NCBI GenBank assembly: GCA_016208665.1
Contig: JACQXT010000176.1
Coordinates: 1-8,367, forward strand
DNA: 8,367 bases
DNA from: Chitinivibrionia bacterium
GTDB taxonomy: Bacteria > Krumholzibacteriota > Krumholzibacteriia > WVZY01
Reading direction: 5' to 3'
In this document: positions 5,694-8,367 of the stretch, piece by piece
How the letters are laid out: every line of letters starts with the position of its first letter
Position numbering within the stretch: position 1 is the first letter of the stretch
Program-made: the position numbers and the translations under genes
Notes under the pieces: generated by a model
Told to the model about the DNA's origin: nothing
The model's input: only the letters and a program-made list of their open reading frames with translations
Databases searched by the model: none

Positions 5694-7619
5694 ATGGCGC
5701 GATTACAGACACCAGCTGAATTAGAAGAGTTACGGAAACAGATCCTCTCCACGAGAGATCCCAATAAACCCTGCATCACCCTCTGTTCAGGATCAGCCTG
5801 CAACGCCTCGGGAAGCCGGGAAGTTGCCGCCGCCCTGGAAGAAGAGATTGCGAAGCAGGGACTCACCACTGACGTGGACATCAGGAAGACCGGCTGTCAC
5901 GGGTATTGTGAGCGGGGCCCCATCATCGTCATTCACCCCGAGAAGATCGCCTACTTCCAGATAAAACCCGAGGATGTCCCGGAGATCATCACCGAGACGA
6001 TTCAAGGGAAGAAGGTCGTGGAGCGGCTGCTCTATACCGACCCCGCAACGGACGAGAAGATCGTCCACGAGCATGACATCCCCTTCTACAAGAATCAGGA
6101 GCGCATCGTCTTCGGCTCCAACTCGAGCGTCGACCCCAAGAGTATCGATGATTACCTGGCAATCGGCGGCTACTCCGCGCTCGCCAAGGCCTTATCTGCC
6201 ATGACCCCCGAGGGCGTGTTGCAGGAGGTGAAGAAGGCGAACCTAAGGGGACGGGGAGGCGGTGGCTTCCCTGCCGGTGTCAAGTGGGAAGGGACCCGCA
6301 ATGCGGCCGACCCCATCAAGTATGTCATCGTGAATGCCGATGAAGGTGACCCCGGTGCCTACATGGACCGCTCACTCCTTGAAGGAAACCCTCACGCCGT
6401 GCTCGAAGGCTTAACCATCGGCGCCTATGCCGTGGGAGCCCACGAGGGCTACATCTATGTCCGCCAGGAATATCCCCTTGCCGTGGAGAACGTCTTCACC
6501 GCGATCCGCCAAGCTGAGGAGCATGGTCTCCTGGGAGAGAACATTCTGGGCACGGGCTTTAATTTTAAGGTTATCATACACCAGGGTGCCGGCGCCTTTG
6601 TCTGCGGCGAATCGACGGCGCTCATGACCGCACTGGAAGGAAGAGCCGGAGAACCCCGGCCGAAGTATATCCGGTCCAACATCGTGGGGCTCTGGGGCAG
6701 ACCATCGGTGCTCAACAACGTGGAGACCTGGGCCAACGTCCCCCTTATCATCAACAAGGGCGCCGACTGGTTTACCGCAATCGGCACAGAAACCTCCAAG
6801 GGCACCAAGATCTTCTCCCTCGTGGGAAAGATCACCAACACGGGTCTCGTGGAAGTCCCTATGGGAACACCGCTAAGAGACATCATCTTCAAGATAGGCG
6901 GGGGTATCCCCGGAGGCAAAAAGTTCAAGGCAGTCCAGACCGGCGGACCTTCCGGCGGATGTTTGCCTGAGGAACTCCTCGATCTGCCCGTTGGCTTTGA
7001 TGAATTGACAAAAGCAGGTTCCATGATGGGCTCCGGTGGTATGATCGTCATGGATGAAGACACCTGTATGCCGGACGTGGCTCGGTACTTTCTCGAGTTC
7101 TTGACCGACGAATCCTGCGGCAAGTGCGTCCCCTGCCGTGAAGGAATGCGGCAGATGCTGAAGCTCCTCACCAACATCACCAAGGGCAAGGGGAAAGAGG
7201 GCGACATCGAACTTCTGGAACAGCTCTAGGAGCCTGCCATAGAAGCGGCACTCTGTGCGCTCGGCAAGAGTTCCCCCAACCCCTTCTTAAGTACCTTGAA
7301 ATACTTCCGCGATGAGTATGAGGCCCATGTCGAGGAGAAGAGGTGTCCGGCCTTATCCTGCAAGGAACTCATCACCTTCTATATTGACCCGGAGAAGTGC
7401 AAGGCCTGTATGACCTGTGCACGGAAATGTCCCTCCAACGCGATTATCAGCGAGAAGAACAAGATCCACATCGTCGACCAGGAGAAATGCACGAAGTGTG
7501 GAACGTGCTTCGAAGTCTGCCCTCCCCGTTTTCGTGCAGTGACGAAGCTCTCAGGGGTACCCGTCCCGCCTCCTGTTCCTGAAGAAGCGAGAACGATAGT
7601 CAGGGAGAAACAGAAATGA
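5694..7619 (+). CDS. bamH: NuoF-like NADH/FMN/Fe-S subunit with in-frame amber codon, BamH-type
   Basis: Read through UAG 7227-7229 (codon 512), this is a 641-residue protein of HndC/HydB-type layout. N-terminal thioredoxin-like [2Fe-2S] domain: Cys31, Cys36, Cys68, Cys72. NADH and FMN binding core: glycine-rich R-G-R-G-G-G-G-F 185-192 and N-A-D-E-G-D-P-G 214-221. N3-type [4Fe-4S] cluster: Cys475, 478, 481 ([10 protein letters not shown]), plus Cys521. Two C-terminal ferredoxin clusters: Cys569/572/575/579 and 599/602/605/609. It would exchange electrons with NAD(H) through FMN. Stopping at the UAG would remove Cys521 and both ferredoxin clusters. Sequence after the UAG continues in the same frame with family-typical residues ([23 protein letters not shown]) and no shift. 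The TGA at 7617-7619 overlaps the bamI start. Pyrrolysine, suppression, a split gene or an error are all possible; confidence covers gene identity, not the decoding. Confidence 0.82.
7227..7229 (+). other. In-frame UAG (amber) inside bamH, codon 512
   Basis: The TAG replaces a position that is usually Ala or another small residue in HydB/NuoF-type proteins (E-x-L-[A]-x-x-x-x-x-x-x-L-C). It lies nine codons before Cys521, the expected fourth ligand of the [4Fe-4S] cluster. Alignment length is preserved across it, so there is no frameshift. The codon sits exactly in the loop of a small palindrome, GCTC (7223-7226) with GAGC (7230-7233). The UGA/SECIS mechanism used elsewhere in the operon does not decode UAG. 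Confidence 0.85.
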
Positions 7620-8218
7620 GCGAAATCACCTTACAGATCGATGGAAAAGAAGTGAAGGCAAAAGAAGGGATGACTGTCTTAGAGGCAGCCAAGAGTGCGG
7701 GCATCTATATCCCTACCCTCTGCTACCATGAGAAACTGGAACCCTTCGGGGGCTGCCGGCTCTGTATCGTGGAACTGGAGCAAAGAGGCGGAACAAGGCT
7801 CGTCGTCTCCTGCGTCTACCCGGTAGAGAAGAACCTCGTCGTCAGGACCCGCTCGGAGAAAGTAGACAGAATCCGCAAGATGATCCTTGAACTGCAGATG
7901 GCCCATGCTCCCGATGCCTTTGATCTGCAGGACCTGGCGAAGGAGTATGGTGCGGACAGAAACCGCTTTGAAAAAGAAGCCTCCTTCTGTATCCACTGCG
8001 GTCTCTGCGTCAGATACTGCAACGAAGTGAAGAAGGCGAATGCCATCGGCTTCGTGGACAGGGGAATCCGCAAGGAGATCAGCTTCATCCCGGAGATTGC
8101 CGCAAAAGAGTGCTGGAACTGCAAAGAGTGCATGCCCTTATGCCCGACTGAGGCACTGCAGGCGGCATTCGTGCTCGTTGAGGCGCTTGCCTTCCCGGAG
8201 AGGACCGAGGCGAAGTAA
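7616..8218 (+). CDS. bamI: NuoG/HoxU-like [2Fe-2S] plus 2[4Fe-4S] subunit, BamI-type
   Basis: A 200-residue electron-transfer protein resembling the N-terminus of NuoG or [FeFe]-hydrogenase. A plant-type [2Fe-2S] domain uses Cys36, Cys47, Cys50 and Cys66 (L-C-Y-H ... G-G-C-R-L-C ... S-C-V-Y-P). A linker (about 70-120) is followed by two [4Fe-4S] motifs, Cys125/128/131/135 and Cys166/169/172/176. The His-Cys3 cluster motif seen in NuoG and many hydrogenases is absent, as is any molybdopterin or H-cluster domain, so this is a stand-alone adaptor and not a catalytic subunit. ATG overlaps the bamH stop (ATGA), giving translational coupling, with AGGGAG at 7602-7607 eight bases upstream. It is the last gene before the terminator, as expected of bamI. 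It probably relays electrons between BamGH and the Hdr-like subunits. The Fe-S adaptor assignment is certain; the BamI name comes from context. Confidence 0.87.
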   Translation: MSEITLQIDGKEVKAKEGMTVLEAAKSAGIYIPTLCYHEKLEPFGGCRLCIVELEQRGGTRLVVSCVYPVEKNLVVRTRSEKVDRIRKMILELQMAHAPDAFDLQDLAKEYGADRNRFEKEASFCIHCGLCVRYCNEVKKANAIGFVDRGIRKEISFIPEIAAKECWNCKECMPLCPTEALQAAFVLVEALAFPERTEAK

Positions 8219-8246
8219 CCCCTACCCTACATACCAGAATACCTAC

Positions 8247-8280
8247 AGGCCGGAAGGGAAACCTTCCGGCCTTTGTTTGT
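8247..8280 (+). terminator. Intrinsic terminator of the operon
   Basis: AGGCCGGAAGG (8247-8257) pairs perfectly with 8262-8272 as an 11-bp, GC-rich stem closed by a GAAA (GNRA-type) tetraloop, followed by the U-rich run TTGTTTGT. It lies 28 bases after the bamI stop, which shows that the transcript ends here. The opposite strand lacks a T-run after the stem, so it looks unidirectional. Confidence 0.93.
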
Positions 8281-8367
8281 AGTGTGGAAGAGGGGAACCC
8301 CTTTCTTCTGCTCGCCGCTCCGGGCGACTTACTCGCAACGAAACTCTTTCCGCTGGTTGACGCTCAA
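8281..8367. other. Post-operon segment, no gene recognised
   Basis: These 87 bases contain nothing I can assign. On the minus strand a frame entering from the right edge is open for 12 codons and stops at TAA (plus-strand 8331-8329). This could be the end of a convergent gene, but it is too short to judge. A weak imperfect inverted repeat centred on GGGGAACCCC (8292-8301) is present. Confidence 0.3.

Noticed and set aside
6455..7207. Long antisense open frame (250 codons), and similar ones at 2901-3467 and 1269-1715
   Set aside because: They mirror the codon pattern of strongly conserved plus-strand genes, match no family I recognise, and lack convincing start signals.
7227..7270. Selenocysteine insertion at the bamH TAG, or a frameshift at this site
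   Set aside because: SelB/SECIS recoding acts on UGA, not UAG, and no G-loop hairpin like the other two was found. The frame is unchanged on both sides, so it is not a frameshift.
7296..7619. Separate 107-residue ferredoxin gene starting at TTG 7296
   Set aside because: There is no ribosome binding site, and the codon lies inside the conserved [10 protein letters not shown] segment of NuoF-type proteins. It is the C-terminal part of bamH.
5232..8218. Respiratory complex I or an NADP-reducing Hnd-type [FeFe]-hydrogenase operon
   Set aside because: Only NuoE-, NuoF- and short NuoG-like parts are present. There are no membrane subunits, no H-cluster domain and no His-Cys3 motif in the last protein, and the genes follow Hdr/Mvh-type genes in one operon.
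8287..8308. Second hairpin after the terminator around GGGGAACCCC
   Set aside because: The stem is only four to five clean base pairs with a two-base loop and has no T-run, so I do not call it a terminator or regulatory element.

Overview
The window is the downstream part of one tightly packed plus-strand operon. It encodes six redox subunits and ends at a strong intrinsic terminator. The order is HdrD-like, giant double HdrA-like, MvhD-like, NuoE-like, NuoF-like, then a short NuoG/HoxU-like protein. This matches bamD-bamE-bamF-bamG-bamH-bamI, the electron-transfer and bifurcation module of class II (ATP-independent, tungsten-dependent) benzoyl-CoA reductase. In known clusters bamB (the tungsten subunit) and bamC (a ferredoxin-like subunit) lie just upstream. 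Here only a possible 11-residue gene tail remains before bamD, so the catalytic subunits are outside the window and the Bam assignment rests on gene order and domain architecture.

Organism: a strictly anaerobic, selenocysteine-using bacterium of moderately high GC. Class II reductases and this mix of Hdr-, Mvh- and Nuo-type parts are typical of aromatic-degrading Desulfobacterota (Geobacter, Syntrophus, Syntrophorhabdus and Desulfosarcina/Desulfococcus types). This is inference; no taxonomic marker is present.

Layout: 1-67 upstream gene tail and bamD leader; 68-1219 bamD; 1248-4391 bamE, read through an in-frame UGA at 1479; 4429-5196 bamF, read through an in-frame UGA at 4483; 5232-5684 bamG; 5694-7619 bamH, interrupted by an in-frame UAG at 7227; 7616-8218 bamI, overlapping the bamH stop; 8247-8280 terminator; 8281-8367 unassigned. 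Plain ORF calling would break three of the six genes.

How they work together (family knowledge plus inference): BamG/BamH form a NAD(H)-type diaphorase with flavin and Fe-S clusters, BamI adds further Fe-S clusters, and BamF ([2Fe-2S], MvhD-like) links to BamE, whose two HdrA-type FAD modules are candidate bifurcation sites. BamD (HdrC+HdrB-like) is another electron branch. Together they would supply the very low-potential electrons that the BamBC active site needs to dearomatise benzoyl-CoA to a cyclohexadienoyl-CoA.

Most notable: both BamE and BamF carry a UGA in the second position of a CxxC-type motif (C-S-M-U and C-H-W-U), each followed by a plausible bacterial SECIS hairpin. BamH has a UAG nine codons before the expected fourth cysteine ligand of its [4Fe-4S] cluster, with perfectly in-frame conserved sequence beyond it. 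Pyrrolysine or amber readthrough, a split gene, or a mutation or sequence error are the competing explanations.
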